Assembly: GCA_038235165.1 (NCBI GenBank)
Contig: JBBSUG010000022.1
Location: 9,481-73,480 of the forward strand
Direction: 5' to 3'
Length of the DNA: 64,000 bases
DNA from: GCA-002050365 sp038235165
Lineage (GTDB): Bacteria > Acidobacteriota > Blastocatellia > Pyrinomonadales > Pyrinomonadaceae
Part shown: positions 53,503-62,623 of the stretch, in pieces
Numbering within the stretch: position 1 is the first letter of the stretch
How the letters are laid out: every line of letters starts with the position of its first letter
Notes under the pieces: generated by a model
The model's database searches: none
What the model saw: the letters and a program-made list of their open reading frames with translations, nothing else
Told to the model about the DNA's origin: nothing
Position numbers and translations under genes: made by a program

Positions 53503-56500
53503 GTGATCCGAGCGTTAATATTTACCTTGTTTCTACTTGCTGCGACAGTGGCAGCGCAGTATCGGTTCGACAATTGGACGGCAGATGACGGGCTGCCGCA
53601 AAATTCGATTTATGACATCAAGCAAACGCCGGACGGTTATTTATGGATGGCGACGGTTGACGGGTTGGTCAGATTTGACGGTATGCGGTTCACTGTTTTT
53701 AATAAAAGCAATACGCCGGAAATTGTTAATAATCGGTTTATCAACCTATTCGTAGATTCAAGCGGAGATTTGTGGGCGGCGACCGAAGAAAGCGGTGTCG
53801 TGCGGCTTCACAACGGTCGGTTCAGCAGTTTCGGCGCAGCGGAAGGTGTTACAAGAGAAAACTCCTTTTTGTATGGTGACAGTGACGGCAACGCCTTATT
53901 GTTTGGGGACGATGATCGAACAATTCATTTTTCGGACGGGCAATTTTCCTCATTCGATTGGGCGGCGACTTATCCGCAGACGGCAAATATCGTTCACTCT
54001 AAAAATACGATTATAGCTTGCAAACCTATTGCCGAATTCATGGAATGTCGTGTTGATGGTCGGCAATTGAGATTTTCCATAGCTGATAATTTAAACGACA
54101 ACAGATTGCTGGCGGCAGCGCAGGATACAAAGGGAATTATCTGGTTGGTGACTTTCAAAGGAAAATTGATTCGGGTTGAAAACGGAAAGATAGTTCGCAG
54201 TTATGATGCGGCGGATGGTTTGCCGAAATATCCGACGCAGTTTTTGTTAGGTGCAAAATTACGGTTGATTTCGCGGGATGAACAGGGTTCGCTCTGGCTG
54301 ACTGATCTGGAAACAATACGGAATGAATTGATCTTCAGAAAATCCGCCGATAGTTCGCCGAAAACCGGAGGTATTATCACGTCAAATCAGGACGGCGCGG
54401 AAAACCTTTTCACGGCATATCAGGACGGCGAAGACAATTTTTGGTTCGGCACACTCCGCAACGGGTTATTTCGGGCGCGAAAAAAAGTCGTTACAACAAT
54501 TTCGACTGCCGAGGGTTTGACTGACAATAACGTCTATCCGGTCTATGAAGACGGTGACGGGACAGTTTGGGTCGGAACGACAAAAGGACTTTTCACTTTG
54601 ACCAACGGACGTTTTGCCCTTATTGAGTCAACCGAAAATTTTTACGTCAATGCCATCGGCAAAACTCCCGACGGGCGGATTCTCGTCAGCGATCACGGGG
54701 TTGTGTATGTGCGCGAAGCAAATCGTTTTGTTCGTTTTATGCCCGGACAACTGCCGACACAAACCGAGATTTATTTGATTTACAGTGACCGCGAAAACGC
54801 GCTTTGGATCGGCGGCAATTTTGGTTTAACCCGGCTCAAAGATGGCGTGATGACGACTTTTACGACGGCAAACGGACTTGCCGGAGATGACACGAAAGTA
54901 ATTATCGAAGCAAATGGCGGCGGTCTTTGGATCGGCACTTACGGCGGGTTATCGCGCTATCGAAACGGGCAGATGACGAGTTGGACGGAAAGCGATGGTC
55001 TGCCGGGGCGCACCATTCGTGCGCTTTATGAAGACGCGGACGGCACACTTTGGATCGGCACTTACGACGGCGGGCTGGCACGATTCAAAGACGGTAAATT
55101 CACTCATTACGATTCGAGTATCGGACTTTATAATGACGGTGCGTTTCAGATTCTTGAAGATGATAAACGTAATTTTTGGATTTCATCAAATCGCGGAATT
55201 TACCGCGTCAACAAAGACGAGCTAAACGAATATGCCGACGGAACGCGCAAAACGATCACGTCGGTCGCTTACGGAAAATCGGACGGAATGCTCAACATCG
55301 AATGTAACGGCGGACGTTTCCCCGGCGGTGTCAAAACGCGCGACGGGCGGCTTTTGTTTCCGACGCAGGACGGCATTGCGATGATTGATCCGAAGGAAAT
55401 AAAGATCAATAAACAGCCGCCGCCAGTCGTCATCGAAAGCGTCAAAGTTGATAATAAATTGCTGGCTGATTTAGATTTTGGAAATGCGGCGGAACCCGTG
55501 AACGGTAACGAAAAATCCAAAATCCAAATCGAACCGTCGCAGCAAAATTTCGAGATTCAATACACCGCTCTCTCGTTTATCAATTCGGAAAATGTCCGTT
55601 TCAAATACCGGCTCGAAGGTTTGGACGAAGATTGGGTTGACGCGGGAAACCGGCGGACGGCTTATTATTCGCACGCCGCGCCGGGAACATACCGTTTTCA
55701 GGTGATTGCCGCCAACAGCGACGGCGTTTGGAATATGGAAGGCAAGCGTTTGCAGATTATGGTTCTGCCGCCTTTTTACCGAACGTGGTGGTTTGCGGTG
55801 TTGGCGGCGGCGGCGGTGGCGGTTTTTCTTTTTTTGATCTATCGGCGGCGCATCAATCAATTGGAACGCGGCAAACGGGCGCAGGAAGAATTATCGCGGC
55901 GGCTGATCGAATCGCAGGAAAACGAACGCAAACGAATCGCCGGCGAACTGCACGACGGTCTCAGCCAAAATCTCGTCATCATCAAAAATCGGGCGTTGAT
56001 AAGTTTGTCGGAACGCGAAAATGTCGAACACGCTTTTGATCAGATGGAAGAAATCGCCGAAGCCGCCGGGGAATCGCTCGCCGAAGTGCGCGAAATCGCC
56101 GGAAATCTGCGCCCGTTTCAAATTGACCGGCTCGGTTTGACCAAAGCAATCGAGGCGTTAGTTAGAAAAGCGAATTCGTCGAACTTAAAAGTCGTCACGA
56201 AGCCGGATAATATTGATAAAATTCTGCCGCCCGAAATGGAAATCAATCTCTACCGAATCTTGCAGGAATCGCTCAACAACATTATCAAACATTCGGGTGC
56301 GAGCGACGCGGCAATTGAAATCAAAAAGTCGGAAAAAATCATCAACGTCGAAATCCGCGATAACGGCACGGGTTTTAATCAATATGCCGTTGACGAAAGA
56401 AAATCCGGCGGTTTCGGACTGACCGGAATGAACGAACGGGCGCGTATTTTAGGTTCAATTTTAGAAATTATTTCGACAAAGGAAAACGGAACAATAATTC

Positions 56501-56526
56501 GTTTGAAAATAAACTGTAAAGTTTGA
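53503..56526 (+). CDS. Beta-propeller/Y_Y_Y sensor histidine kinase
   Basis: A 1007-residue membrane kinase that uses a GTG start. A signal peptide (MIRALIFTLFLLAATVAA) leads into about 650 residues of two-component-regulator propeller repeats (DGYLWMATVDGLVRFDG, WIGTYGGLSRYRNGQ). A Y_Y_Y domain precedes one transmembrane helix near residue 770. The kinase core has the phospho-accepting His in GELHDGLSQ (residue 817) and an ATPase domain (ILQESLNNIIKHSGA, then DNGTGF and GGFGLTGMNERA). It belongs to the HisKA_3 class and pairs with the NarL-type regulator 5 bp downstream. Confidence 0.93.
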   Translation: MIRALIFTLFLLAATVAAQYRFDNWTADDGLPQNSIYDIKQTPDGYLWMATVDGLVRFDGMRFTVFNKSNTPEIVNNRFINLFVDSSGDLWAATEESGVVRLHNGRFSSFGAAEGVTRENSFLYGDSDGNALLFGDDDRTIHFSDGQFSSFDWAATYPQTANIVHSKNTIIACKPIAEFMECRVDGRQLRFSIADNLNDNRLLAAAQDTKGIIWLVTFKGKLIRVENGKIVRSYDAADGLPKYPTQFLLGAKLRLISRDEQGSLWLTDLETIRNELIFRKSADSSPKTGGIITSNQDGAENLFTAYQDGEDNFWFGTLRNGLFRARKKVVTTISTAEGLTDNNVYPVYEDGDGTVWVGTTKGLFTLTNGRFALIESTENFYVNAIGKTPDGRILVSDHGVVYVREANRFVRFMPGQLPTQTEIYLIYSDRENALWIGGNFGLTRLKDGVMTTFTTANGLAGDDTKVIIEANGGGLWIGTYGGLSRYRNGQMTSWTESDGLPGRTIRALYEDADGTLWIGTYDGGLARFKDGKFTHYDSSIGLYNDGAFQILEDDKRNFWISSNRGIYRVNKDELNEYADGTRKTITSVAYGKSDGMLNIECNGGRFPGGVKTRDGRLLFPTQDGIAMIDPKEIKINKQPPPVVIESVKVDNKLLADLDFGNAAEPVNGNEKSKIQIEPSQQNFEIQYTALSFINSENVRFKYRLEGLDEDWVDAGNRRTAYYSHAAPGTYRFQVIAANSDGVWNMEGKRLQIMVLPPFYRTWWFAVLAAAAVAVFLFLIYRRRINQLERGKRAQEELSRRLIESQENERKRIAGELHDGLSQNLVIIKNRALISLSERENVEHAFDQMEEIAEAAGESLAEVREIAGNLRPFQIDRLGLTKAIEALVRKANSSNLKVVTKPDNIDKILPPEMEINLYRILQESLNNIIKHSGASDAAIEIKKSEKIINVEIRDNGTGFNQYAVDERKSGGFGLTGMNERARILGSILEIISTKENGTIIRLKINCKV

Positions 56527-56531
56527 GACTT

Positions 56532-57176
56532 ATGGAGACAAAAATATCAGCCATTATCGCCGACGATCATCCGGTTATGCGGCAGGGTTTGCGGCAGATT
56601 ATCGAACGCGATGAGTTTTTCGAAGTTCTCGTCGAATGCGGCGACGGCGAAACGGCTTTGAACGAAACGCTGATGCGCCAGCCGGACGTGGTGATTCTCG
56701 ATATTGATATGCCGCATAAAACCGGATTGGAAGTTTTGCAGGCTTTGCGCGAACAGTCTTTTGCGGGCAAAGTTATCTTAATGACGGTTCACGACGACGA
56801 AGAATTTTTCAACGAAGCCCTGCGCTGCGGCGCAAACGGCTACGTTTTAAAAGACAGCGCGACCGAAGATATTTTGAACGCCGTTCGTACCGTCGTCAGC
56901 GGTCAAAACTACGTCAGTCCGGCTCTCACGAATCTTCTTTTTCAACAAAAACAAAAACCGCCGGTCGAGTTATCAGGTTTAGAAAATCTCACCCCGACCG
57001 AACGGCAAATTCTCAAGTTAGTTTCCGAATATCAAACCAACAATCAAATCGCCGAAACACTTTTTATCAGTCCGGCGACCGTCAAAACCCATCGCCGAAA
57101 CATCAATCTGAAACTCGCTCTCGAAGGCAATCACGCGCTGATGAAATTCGCCGTCGAACACAAATCCAAACTCTAA
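56532..57176 (+). CDS. NarL/FixJ-type response regulator
   Basis: A 214-residue DNA-binding response regulator. The receiver domain has DDHPVMRQGL and the phospho-accepting Asp in VVILDIDMP (residue 57 from this ATG). The LuxR-type helix-turn-helix reads LTPTERQILKLVSEYQTNNQ, then IAETLFISPATVKTHRR. It begins 5 bp after the sensor kinase gene, so the two form a cognate pair. Targets are unknown; the secreted beta-helix genes downstream are possible ones. Confidence 0.93.
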   Translation: METKISAIIADDHPVMRQGLRQIIERDEFFEVLVECGDGETALNETLMRQPDVVILDIDMPHKTGLEVLQALREQSFAGKVILMTVHDDEEFFNEALRCGANGYVLKDSATEDILNAVRTVVSGQNYVSPALTNLLFQQKQKPPVELSGLENLTPTERQILKLVSEYQTNNQIAETLFISPATVKTHRRNINLKLALEGNHALMKFAVEHKSKL

Positions 57177-57195
57177 AAACGTCAATGTAAAATAA

Positions 57196-57254
57196 ACGCG
57201 GAAGTCCGCACGGAGCAAGCGCACGAAGACACACTTCGGGCGAGTTTCTGCATT
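57196..57254. repeat. REP-like hairpin, same family as 33.84 kb
   Basis: ACGCGGAAGTCCGCACGGAG leads into a second arm ending CGGGCGAGTTTCTGCATT. The arms match those of the palindrome at 33838-33903 with changes. It lies after the response-regulator gene in the 284-bp gap before the beta-helix gene. Confidence 0.6.
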
Positions 57255-57460
57255 TTAAAAACATCAAACAGCACCAAAAACACCTACCAGTGATTAGATA
57301 AAATGCTCACTTGTGGCGATACTCAAACCCCTTTTTACCACGCATACTTGCCTGTAATAGAAATTCTTGCGAAAACACGAAGCGGTCGAGTTTGCCGAAG
57401 TTGCTCGGATCGGGCAATCAAGGTTTCCAAAAGAAAACGAAAAATAAGGAATAAAAAATA

Positions 57461-59299
57461 ATGTTAAATCACAAAATAAACAGCGCAATACTAGCAGCAG
57501 TAATCGGAGTTTTATTATTAACGGCAAGCACACGGGCGGCGACTTACACGGTTGACACGACGGCAGACAACGCCACATCAACGCCCTGCACAGCGGCGGC
57601 GAATGACTGCACTTTGCGCGGTGCGATTAATCGAGCGAGCGACTCGGACACGATTATCTTCGATGCTAATGTCTTCGCTTCGGCGCAGACCATAACTTTG
57701 TCAAGAAACCAATTAAACATAAGTGTTAGTGGTTCAATAACAATCAGAGTCACAGGCGCGGCACCTGTAACTGTGTCGGGCAATAATATGAGCAGCGTGT
57801 TCGTCATTGCACAAACCGCAAACGTGACGATTGACGGGCTGAAAGTTACTGGCGGCACTTCAAACATCGGCGGCGGCGGCATTTACAATAGCGGCACATT
57901 GACGATCACTAATTCGACCGTCAGCAATAATTCCGATACCACTGCCGCAAATAGCGGCGGCGACGGCGGCGGCATTTACAACGGCGGCAGCCTGACCCTC
58001 TCTAACTCGACCGTCAGCAATAACTCGGCAAGTCAACAGGGTGGCGGTATTTACAATGCCGGCACATTGATAGTTACGAATTCGGCGATTAACAACAATA
58101 ATTCAGCAAATACAATCGGCGGCGGCGGCGGCATTTTTAACTTACAGGGAAGAACCGTAAATATTACAAATTCGGTGATCCACGGCAATGTGTCCGCAGG
58201 CTACGGCGGCGGCATTGAGAATGCCGGGATATTGGCACTAACCAACTCGACTGTCAGCAGTAACTCGGCAGTTTTCGGCGGCGGCATTGATAACTTTCGG
58301 GGTACAGTAGATTGCACAAACTCGACTGTCAGCAAAAATTCTGCAAATCAGCAGGGTGGCGGCATTTATAACGAGCTAGGTACGATTAATGCACGTAACG
58401 CCATTATCGCGGGCAATGCCGCTCCGAGCAGTCCCGATTTCAACGGCACGCTCACTTCGCAGGGTTACAATCTGATCGACAACACGAGCGGCGCGACCAT
58501 CAACGGCACGACGACCGGCAACATTCTCAATCAAAATGCTCAACTCGCGCCGCTCGGCTTCTACGGCGGCACGACGCTGACGCACGCGCTGCTTGCAACT
58601 TCGCCCGCCATCAACGCCGGAACTTCGAGCGGCGCACCGGCGACCGATCAGCGCAGCTCGATTCGCGTCGGAGCGGTGGACATCGGCGCGTTTGAAGTCA
58701 ATGCCAATTTCGTCGCCCAACTTCTCGACGGTAGAGTGTCAACTTTCTACAACCAGACGATCACGCCCGACAACGGCGCGTTCACTTATTCGCTGGCAAG
58801 CGGCAGTTCTTTGCCGCCAGGACTGACTTTACAAACCAGCGCACCGACGCTCGCCGAAAAACCGAATTTCCAAACCGATGCCGCTTCCGCCATTGCCGTC
58901 GCCCGCGTTTCCGTGACCGGCACGCCGACGATTGCCGGAACCTTCCCGTTCACGCTGAATGTGACCGACGGCGCCAACTCGACGGCGATCAAATACTCGA
59001 TTCTCGTGGCGGCGGGTCCGACCGCCGCTAATGCAGCGGTTTCCGGCAGAGTCCGAACGCCGAACGGCAGAGGTTTGCACAACGCATTTGTTACTTTGAC
59101 CGACGCACAGGGCGTTCAGCGAACAGCAAGAACAAGCTCGTTCGGTTATTTCGCATTTAACGATGTTGCGGTCGGTGAAACCTACGTCGCTGATGTCCGA
59201 TCGAAGCGGTTTCAGTTTTCATCGCAAGTCGTGTCGGTCGTGGACAACATCACCGACCTGAACTTTACGGCGATTGACGGCGACGGAGTTTCTCCTTAA
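57461..59299 (+). CDS. Secreted right-handed beta-helix protein (choice-of-anchor Q type)
   Basis: A 612-residue exported protein. A signal peptide (NSAILAAVIGVLLLTASTRA) precedes a right-handed parallel beta-helix of repeated GGGIYN-x-G-T-L-x-(I/L)-T-N-S-T-V-S coils (residues about 130-320). A segment with Ig-like putative-Ig features (about 420-520) and a carboxypeptidase-regulatory-like domain (VSGRVRTPNGRGLHNAFVTL, SFGYFAFNDV) end the protein. The first roughly 30 codons are almost identical to those of the next gene. Likely surface-associated, with possible polysaccharide or adhesion role. Confidence 0.85.
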   Translation: MLNHKINSAILAAVIGVLLLTASTRAATYTVDTTADNATSTPCTAAANDCTLRGAINRASDSDTIIFDANVFASAQTITLSRNQLNISVSGSITIRVTGAAPVTVSGNNMSSVFVIAQTANVTIDGLKVTGGTSNIGGGGIYNSGTLTITNSTVSNNSDTTAANSGGDGGGIYNGGSLTLSNSTVSNNSASQQGGGIYNAGTLIVTNSAINNNNSANTIGGGGGIFNLQGRTVNITNSVIHGNVSAGYGGGIENAGILALTNSTVSSNSAVFGGGIDNFRGTVDCTNSTVSKNSANQQGGGIYNELGTINARNAIIAGNAAPSSPDFNGTLTSQGYNLIDNTSGATINGTTTGNILNQNAQLAPLGFYGGTTLTHALLATSPAINAGTSSGAPATDQRSSIRVGAVDIGAFEVNANFVAQLLDGRVSTFYNQTITPDNGAFTYSLASGSSLPPGLTLQTSAPTLAEKPNFQTDAASAIAVARVSVTGTPTIAGTFPFTLNVTDGANSTAIKYSILVAAGPTAANAAVSGRVRTPNGRGLHNAFVTLTDAQGVQRTARTSSFGYFAFNDVAVGETYVADVRSKRFQFSSQVVSVVDNITDLNFTAIDGDGVSP

Positions 59300-59312
59300 T
59301 TCGTAAACCCTT

Positions 59313-59360
59313 GAGCGGCGGGATTTTCCAATCCGGTCCCCGAAAAATTCCGCCGCTTTC
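59313..59360 (+). terminator. Terminator after the first beta-helix gene
   Basis: GAGCGGCGGGATTTT (from 59313) pairs with AAATTCCGCCGCTTTC (ending 59360), a GC-rich stem ending in T residues, between the two tandem genes. Confidence 0.65.
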
Positions 59361-59414
59361 TAACCGGTTATTCCCGAAAGTAAAAATATTCAAAAGCAAA
59401 AAAATGGAGATTAT

Positions 59415-60944
59415 ATGTTAAATCACAAAATAAACAGCGCAATATTAGCAGCAGTAATCGGAGTTTTATTATTAACGGCAAGCGCACGGGCGGCGACTTA
59501 CACGGTTGACACGACAGTTGATAACGGCGCGTTGACGGCTTGCACGGCGGCGGCGGTGAACGATTGCAGTTTGCGCAGCGCGATTTTGACGGCGAACGGC
59601 ACGACGGCTGACGACACCATCGTTTTCGATGCAACGGTTTTCGCCTCGGCGCAGACAATTACTTTGACGGGCGGGGCGAACGGCGAACTGCAAATTACGG
59701 GCGGCAGCGGCACCTTGACGATTACCGGGACAGGAGCAAATCTGCTGACGGTTTCGGGCAACAATCAAAGCACCATCTTCTTTGCTCTCGACGGTGCGAC
59801 CGTCACGATCAGCAACTTAACCATCACCGGCGGCAGAGGCAAGAATTTCGGCGGTTCGCTCGGCACTATCGGCGGGGGGATCATCAATAGCGGTTCGTTG
59901 ACGTTAAAGAATGCAGCCATCAGCGGTAACTCGGTTATCAACAGCGGGACCAACAGTGGCGGCGGTATCTATAACAACGGTGCAGTCACGCTGATTAATT
60001 CGACCGTCAGCAGTAATTTGTCAAACGGAAACGGAGGAGGGATTTGTAACTGCCAACGTGATACCGCAATGACGACATTAATTAACTCGACTGTCAGCGG
60101 CAATTCGTCACTCGGTTTCGGCGGCGGCATTTTCAATGGAGAGCCTGCATCAGGTAGCACGATAAATGTAACTAGCTCAACCATCAGCGGCAATTCGGCG
60201 GGTCTTGATGGCGGCGGCATTATCAATCGCGGCGACTTAAATCTGACGAATTCGACCGTCAGCGGTAATTCCACGTCCGGGGAAGGCGGCGGAATAAAAA
60301 ATGTTACCGGCTCCGTCAATATGCGAAACACGATCATCGCGAGCAATTCGGCGGCGGGCAGTCCCGATTTTAATGGCACTTTGAATTCGCAGGGCTACAA
60401 TCTGATCGGCAATACGAGCGGCACGACCATCACCGGCACGACGACCGGCAATATTCTCAATCAAAATGCTCAACTCGCACCTTTGGGCAACAACGGCGGG
60501 GCGACGCAGACGCATCAATTACTGGCGGGAAGTCCGGCAATTGACAAAGGTTCGGCAGTTTCCGGTATCACCACCGATCAGCGCGGCTTTATGCGTCCGT
60601 TTGACGATCCGGCAATTGCAAATGCGGCGGGCGGCAACGGCTCCGACATTGGCGCATTTGAAACCCTCGCGCCAACCGCCGCTGCCGTATCGGTGGCGGG
60701 CAGAGTTCTAGTCAGCGGCGGCAGAGGTTTGACCAACGCCATCGTCACCCTGACCGATGCCCGGGGCAATCGGCGCACGGCGCGGACAACGGCATTCGGC
60801 TACTTTCATTTCAGCGAGGTTGAAGCGGGACAAACGGTGATCGTCGCGGTCGCCTCGAAACGCTACAAATTTGCGCCGCAGGTGTTATCAATCAGCGACA
60901 ACCTCGCCGATCTGACCTTCACGGCGATTGACGGCGGCTTTTGA
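59415..60944 (+). CDS. Secreted right-handed beta-helix protein, tandem paralogue
   Basis: A 509-residue paralogue of the preceding gene. It shares the signal peptide region, the repeating GGGI-x-N and TNSTVSGNS coils (residues about 130-310), and the block FNGTLNSQGYNLIGNTSG followed by NILNQNAQLAPLG. It ends in the same type of C-terminal domain (VAGRVLVSGGRGLTNAIVTL, AFGYFHFSEVEAG). It lacks the internal Ig-like part present in its neighbour. TGGAG precedes the ATG. The near-identical 5' regions point to a recent duplication or gene conversion. Confidence 0.85.
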   Translation: MLNHKINSAILAAVIGVLLLTASARAATYTVDTTVDNGALTACTAAAVNDCSLRSAILTANGTTADDTIVFDATVFASAQTITLTGGANGELQITGGSGTLTITGTGANLLTVSGNNQSTIFFALDGATVTISNLTITGGRGKNFGGSLGTIGGGIINSGSLTLKNAAISGNSVINSGTNSGGGIYNNGAVTLINSTVSSNLSNGNGGGICNCQRDTAMTTLINSTVSGNSSLGFGGGIFNGEPASGSTINVTSSTISGNSAGLDGGGIINRGDLNLTNSTVSGNSTSGEGGGIKNVTGSVNMRNTIIASNSAAGSPDFNGTLNSQGYNLIGNTSGTTITGTTTGNILNQNAQLAPLGNNGGATQTHQLLAGSPAIDKGSAVSGITTDQRGFMRPFDDPAIANAAGGNGSDIGAFETLAPTAAAVSVAGRVLVSGGRGLTNAIVTLTDARGNRRTARTTAFGYFHFSEVEAGQTVIVAVASKRYKFAPQVLSISDNLADLTFTAIDGGF

Positions 60945-60951
60945 TGTCAGC

Positions 60952-60991
60952 GGCGGGAATTTTCCTCTTCTGTTAATGGAAAAATCCCGCC
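60952..60991 (+). terminator. Terminator after the second beta-helix gene
   Basis: GGCGGGAATTTTCC (60952-60965) pairs with GGAAAAATCCCGCC (60978-60991) with one mismatch. It lies 8 bp after the stop codon. Confidence 0.75.
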
Positions 60992-61049
60992 TCTCTGAGC
61001 AGCGCAGCGGGAAAATTATTTCCCCGACTAAATCTTTTGGAGAAAAAAT

Positions 61050-61803
61050 ATGAAAAATTTACTTTTGGCGACACTTTTCGCAACGGCGGTTTTCAGTTCG
61101 ACGGCTTTCGCGTAGAGCAGCTTTTTAACACCGTATCTTGAGGAATATACGAACAATTTGAAGAATCAAACGGTTGAACTGGCGGACAAAACCTCCGACG
61201 TAATTCTTCGCAATCATTCGGCAAACCGGGCGCAGCTGGAAGAAGCGTATCTGGCGGCACAGCTTGACGCAAGCGCGGGAGTTTTTCAAAAAGTCGTAGG
61301 CGACCGCAACACGAATTCACCCGGGCTGAACGATGCCGTTTCTATGTTGAACGATGGCTGGGCGCATCCCGCTTTACAGTTCAAACCGCAATTTGTGGAG
61401 CAATGTGTCGAATTCCATCAAAAACATTAATGCCGAACTCGGTTTTAAAGGAAATGCTCGTTCGGGTGGCGGCAATGGTAATAAAAGTGAGACCGCCAAC
61501 GCGCGAATTCTCGGACACGTTTACTGGCAGGGAACGGTTGACGACAAAATTCAAATCACCGTTCGCAAAAGGGATTTGAGCATTCAAACGCTCGGCGGCA
61601 AAGAATACACCGACGGAAAATTCAACTTTACAGCGGCACTGCCCAACAGCCGCGTAACGGTAGCGGTCTCGACGAAAAAAGGGCGCGGAAACGCCCGCGT
61701 TGTTCAGCAGCCTTCAAAGGAAAACGATTTTACGACCGTTATCGAAGTCTCCGATTCGGGCGGCGGTGCCAAGGAGTATGAATTGGATATTTTCTGGCAA
61801 TAG
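61050..61803 (+). pseudogene. Decayed gene for an exported protein
   Basis: TTGGAG and an ATG at 61050 open a signal peptide, MKNLLLATLFATAVFSSTAF, but the frame meets TAG at 61113, right at the expected cleavage site. The same frame continues as a plausible helical domain (SSFLTPYLEEYTNNLKNQ onward) to 61430. Coding then shifts by one base into a frame that ends at 61803 with a beta-rich domain (ARILGHVYWQGTVDDKIQI, YELDIFWQ). So one nonsense and one frameshift separate what was probably a single exported protein of about 250 residues. No family recognised. Programmed recoding or a sequence error are the alternatives. Confidence 0.65.
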
Positions 61804-61952
61804 ATTGAGTTTCGAGTTCAAATGCGGAACGCCTCTTGCCCGTCCGCTGCGCTTCATCGGCGTATAATATGCCGCGAACTCAAAACTTTTACCAAACATC
61901 GGGAAAACCGCATTGACAGATGAACTCAATGGATTTGAGAAATAAACCCCCA

Positions 61953-62300
61953 ATGAATATTTTAATCGTCGAAGACAACCGTCCAATCCGGCAAATGATC
62001 CGCACCCTGATCGCCCCGCTCGCCGAAGAGATTTACGAATGCAGCGACGGCGCGGCGGCTTTGGAATTGTACGTTCGTTTTCACCCCGACTGGGTTTTGA
62101 TGGACATTGACCTGCCGCACGTTGACGGTTTAACCGCCGTCCGCCTCATCATCGCCGAATACCCGGACGCGAAGATTTTAATGGTCACCAACTACGACGA
62201 CAAAGATATGCGGCAGGCGGCGGACGAAGCGGGCGCACGCGGTTTTATTTTGAAGGAAAATTTAATTGCCGTCCGTTCGTTCCTGAAAACACTCGACTGA
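61953..62300 (+). CDS. Stand-alone receiver-domain response regulator (CheY-like)
   Basis: A protein of about 115 residues consisting only of a receiver domain. NILIVEDNRPIRQMIRTLI holds the acidic pocket, the phospho-acceptor Asp is in VLMDIDLPHVDGL (residue 51), and MVTNYDD and GFILKEN carry the conserved Thr and Lys. There is no output domain, so it acts by protein contact or phosphotransfer. An ATG at 61920 would add 11 residues. No partner kinase is adjacent. Confidence 0.88.
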   Translation: MNILIVEDNRPIRQMIRTLIAPLAEEIYECSDGAAALELYVRFHPDWVLMDIDLPHVDGLTAVRLIIAEYPDAKILMVTNYDDKDMRQAADEAGARGFILKENLIAVRSFLKTLD

Positions 62301-62370
62301 CCTGCCCTGCAAACAAATATTTCACATTAGCTTTCAATAACTTTGCCGCCGGACAAACTTGAACTAAAAT

Positions 62371-62442
62371 GGCGTGACAATCCCTTTTCAACTAAGCGTT
62401 CGACAAATGCGCCGCTAAAATTGAAAAGGAAATTGTCGCGCC
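62371..62442 (+). terminator. Large hairpin between receiver gene and hydantoinase fragment
   Basis: GGCGTGACAATCCCTTTTCA (from 62371) pairs with TTGAAAAGGAAATTGTCGCG (from 62421) with few mismatches; T-rich sequence follows the second arm. It probably ends the receiver transcript, but its place just upstream of the hydantoinase start leaves open a leader role. Confidence 0.6.
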
Positions 62443-62467
62443 TTTTGCTTTCTGTGGAGAAAAAATT

Positions 62468-62578
62468 ATGAAAACACTAATCAAAAATGGAACAATCGTC
62501 ACGGCTGTTGACGATTATCGCGCTGATATTTTAATCGAAGACGAACAAGTTTCGGTCATAGGCAAAACGCTCAAATAA
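62468..62578 (+). pseudogene. Truncated 36-codon copy of the dihydropyrimidinase 5' end
   Basis: The ATG at 62468, with GGAG upstream, opens MKTLIKNGTIVTAVDDYRAD, nearly identical to the start of the gene at 63179. After KTLK the frame stops at TAA (62576). A 10-nt stretch (AAATAATGCC) separates the match from GAAATGAG, which again resembles the full gene. It has the upstream region a complete gene would need, while the intact gene lies 0.7 kb further on behind a lipoprotein gene. Confidence 0.75.
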
Positions 62579-62623
62579 TGCCGAAATGAGTGAAGTTTTT
62601 GTGGTGAGTTGGGAAAATTCAAT

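Noticed and set aside
57880..58380. Repeated GGCGGCGGCATT units considered as a CRISPR or tandem DNA repeat
   Set aside because: They are the glycine-rich coils of the beta-helix protein, in frame and without spacer structure.
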